A DNA stretch of 7,822 nucleotides from Alistipes sp. (GTDB taxonomy: Bacteria > Bacteroidota > Bacteroidia > Bacteroidales > Rikenellaceae). The stretch spans positions 1 through 7,822 of the forward strand of contig JAGBYV010000105.1 of the NCBI GenBank assembly GCA_017628595.1, given 5' to 3'. Position numbers and translations under genes: made by a program. Each line of letters starts with the position of its first letter. Positions within the stretch are counted from its first letter, which is position 1. The notes beneath the pieces were generated by a model. It worked only from the letters and a program-made list of their open reading frames with translations. It searched no databases and had not been told where the DNA came from. This document shows, piece by piece, positions 7,074-7,822 of this stretch.

Positions 7074-7158
7074 TCAATGATATTTCATGTGATGACGTAA
7101 GGCGGTTATCGTTAGCGTTGAAAACAAACTAACAATAAATACCATAAAACAGACAACT

Positions 7159-7822
7159 ATGAGAAAGATTTTTAAATTAGTGTTGTGTGCCGTCATGTTG
7201 CTTGTGTCGGCTGATGTTGTTTTGGCTCAGACAGCCGAGAAGAATATTCTGGTCAATGTATTCCGTCGTGAGAAGGCTGGTGCCAATGGTGCCTTGCCTG
7301 AGGCATTTCTTAAGTGCCGTGTCGAGACATTGAAGGAGGGTACTGCGGTGTCATACGAGATTTTCCGCTCGTGCCTCGATCCTCAGGCGTATGTATTCTA
7401 TGAGGTGTGGCGTAACGATGCTGCATCGGAGTCGCATTCTGCAACCAACCATCTGAAGACTTTGATGAGCGAGATGAATGCTGCCGCTGATACCGAGTAT
7501 AAGGGTTTTGTACATCGTGCTTACCTTAACTCCGAGCCTACGGGTGAGCGTCTGTTGATGAACATTATCCGCAAGGTTAAGCCCGAGCATATTACAACAC
7601 TGCGCGATTCGTTCCTCAAGAGCCGCGAGGCTACACTCAAGGAGGAGGGCTGCGAGGCATTTGAGATCTACCAGTCGGTGCTCGATCCCACCATCTTCCT
7701 TATCTATGAGTTGTGGGCAACTGACGAGGCTCACACCATCCATAGCACACTTCCCCACTCAAAGGTACACTCGGATGAGTGCCAGGGCATCAACGATCCT
7801 TCGTTCAAGACCAAAGTGCATA
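7159..7822 (+). CDS. Secreted protein with two tandem ABM-like domains, 3' end outside window
   Basis: An uninterrupted frame of 221 codons runs off the window end. It begins with a signal peptide (hydrophobic LVLCAVMLLVSADVVLA, likely cut after Ala23 before QTAEK; no lipobox Cys). Two copies of a roughly 95-residue domain follow (about 28-123 and 129 onward). They resemble the antibiotic biosynthesis monooxygenase (ABM/YgiN-like) ferredoxin fold: strand ILVNVFRR / LLMNIIRK, helix FLKxRxxTLKE, then LDP...YExW...H....H. The copies align without gaps at an offset of exactly 102 residues. Characterised members of the fold are small cytoplasmic enzymes such as quinol monooxygenases, so activity in the periplasm is uncertain. 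ATG 7159 follows an A-rich leader (acagacaact) without a Shine-Dalgarno. The promoter is probably at 7044-7073, divergent from the transporter operon. Domain assignment is from pattern recognition; function is unknown. Confidence 0.85.
   Translation, partial: MRKIFKLVLCAVMLLVSADVVLAQTAEKNILVNVFRREKAGANGALPEAFLKCRVETLKEGTAVSYEIFRSCLDPQAYVFYEVWRNDAASESHSATNHLKTLMSEMNAAADTEYKGFVHRAYLNSEPTGERLLMNIIRKVKPEHITTLRDSFLKSREATLKEEGCEAFEIYQSVLDPTIFLIYELWATDEAHTIHSTLPHSKVHSDECQGINDPSFKTKVH

Larger units (their letters stand above)
6923..7158. other. Divergent intergenic region with two promoters
   Basis: This 236-base gap separates the minus-strand LTA-synthase-family operon from the plus-strand ABM-domain gene. 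It is AT-richer than its flanks and contains one promoter for each direction. The remaining part, 7081-7158, would be an untranslated leader of the plus-strand gene and ends in an A-rich stretch typical of Bacteroidota start regions without a Shine-Dalgarno. No riboswitch, small gene or strong hairpin is visible. Confidence 0.7.

Noticed and set aside
7111..7133. Possible leader hairpin GTTAG...CTAAC upstream of the ABM-domain gene
   Set aside because: Only 5 bp with a 13-base loop and no conserved riboswitch features, so it is too weak to call.
7351..7758. A 135-residue antisense frame over the ABM-domain gene
   Set aside because: The plus-strand frame here has a signal peptide and duplicated domain, so the minus-strand frame is a shadow.
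7159..7822. IsdG-type heme-degrading enzyme, tempting because an iron-complex-type transporter is divergent to it
   Set aside because: From memory of IsdG, the catalytic Trp and His lie about 10 and 20 positions after the YExW-equivalent site. Here that Trp position is occupied by His (93 and 195), so the heme-oxygenase triad is not supported.

Overview
The window looks like chromosomal DNA from a member of the Bacteroidota, order Bacteroidales. I infer an Alistipes-like or Rikenellaceae relative, but this is a guess from protein style. The support is as follows: two promoters match the Bacteroidota -7 consensus TAnnTTTG, translation leaders lack clear Shine-Dalgarno sequences, the TonB C-terminal protein has the Bacteroidota form, and the siderophore/B12-type ATPase carries an SDGE signature. 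I saw no tRNA, rRNA, CRISPR array, insertion sequence or phage gene. The region reads as ordinary core and accessory chromosome, not a mobile island.

Left part, plus strand: the 3' end of a TonB-family energy transducer (1-555) is closed by an intrinsic terminator (576-613). Twelve bases after its T run starts a closely spaced cluster: hflX (625-1842, ribosome-splitting GTPase), upp (1864-2514, uracil salvage) and a small secreted, probably outer-membrane beta-barrel protein (2530-3237). Intergenic gaps are 21 and 15 bases, so these three are probably co-transcribed. A strong hairpin at 3274-3312, with an A run before and a T run after, ends this unit and the convergent one.

Right part, minus strand: an operon transcribed right to left from a good Bacteroidota promoter (6951-6983) holds a five-TM LTA-synthase-family (alkaline phosphatase/sulfatase fold) enzyme, then a FecCD/BtuC-type permease, then its ATPase. 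Both gaps are 2 bases. No periplasmic substrate-binding protein is in the unit, which is unusual for this transporter class. Divergently, from about 7159 to the window edge, runs a secreted protein with two tandem ABM-like (dimeric alpha+beta barrel) domains that are clearly an internal duplication. It is truncated by the window end.

Together the genes are a mix of housekeeping functions (HflX, Upp), envelope energy coupling (TonB), an importer that needs a binding protein from elsewhere, and envelope modification. I do not see a clear new multi-gene system. The most unusual items are the LtaS-like/FecCD/FecE operon without a binding protein, the exported duplicated ABM protein, and the terminator that nearly touches the hflX start.
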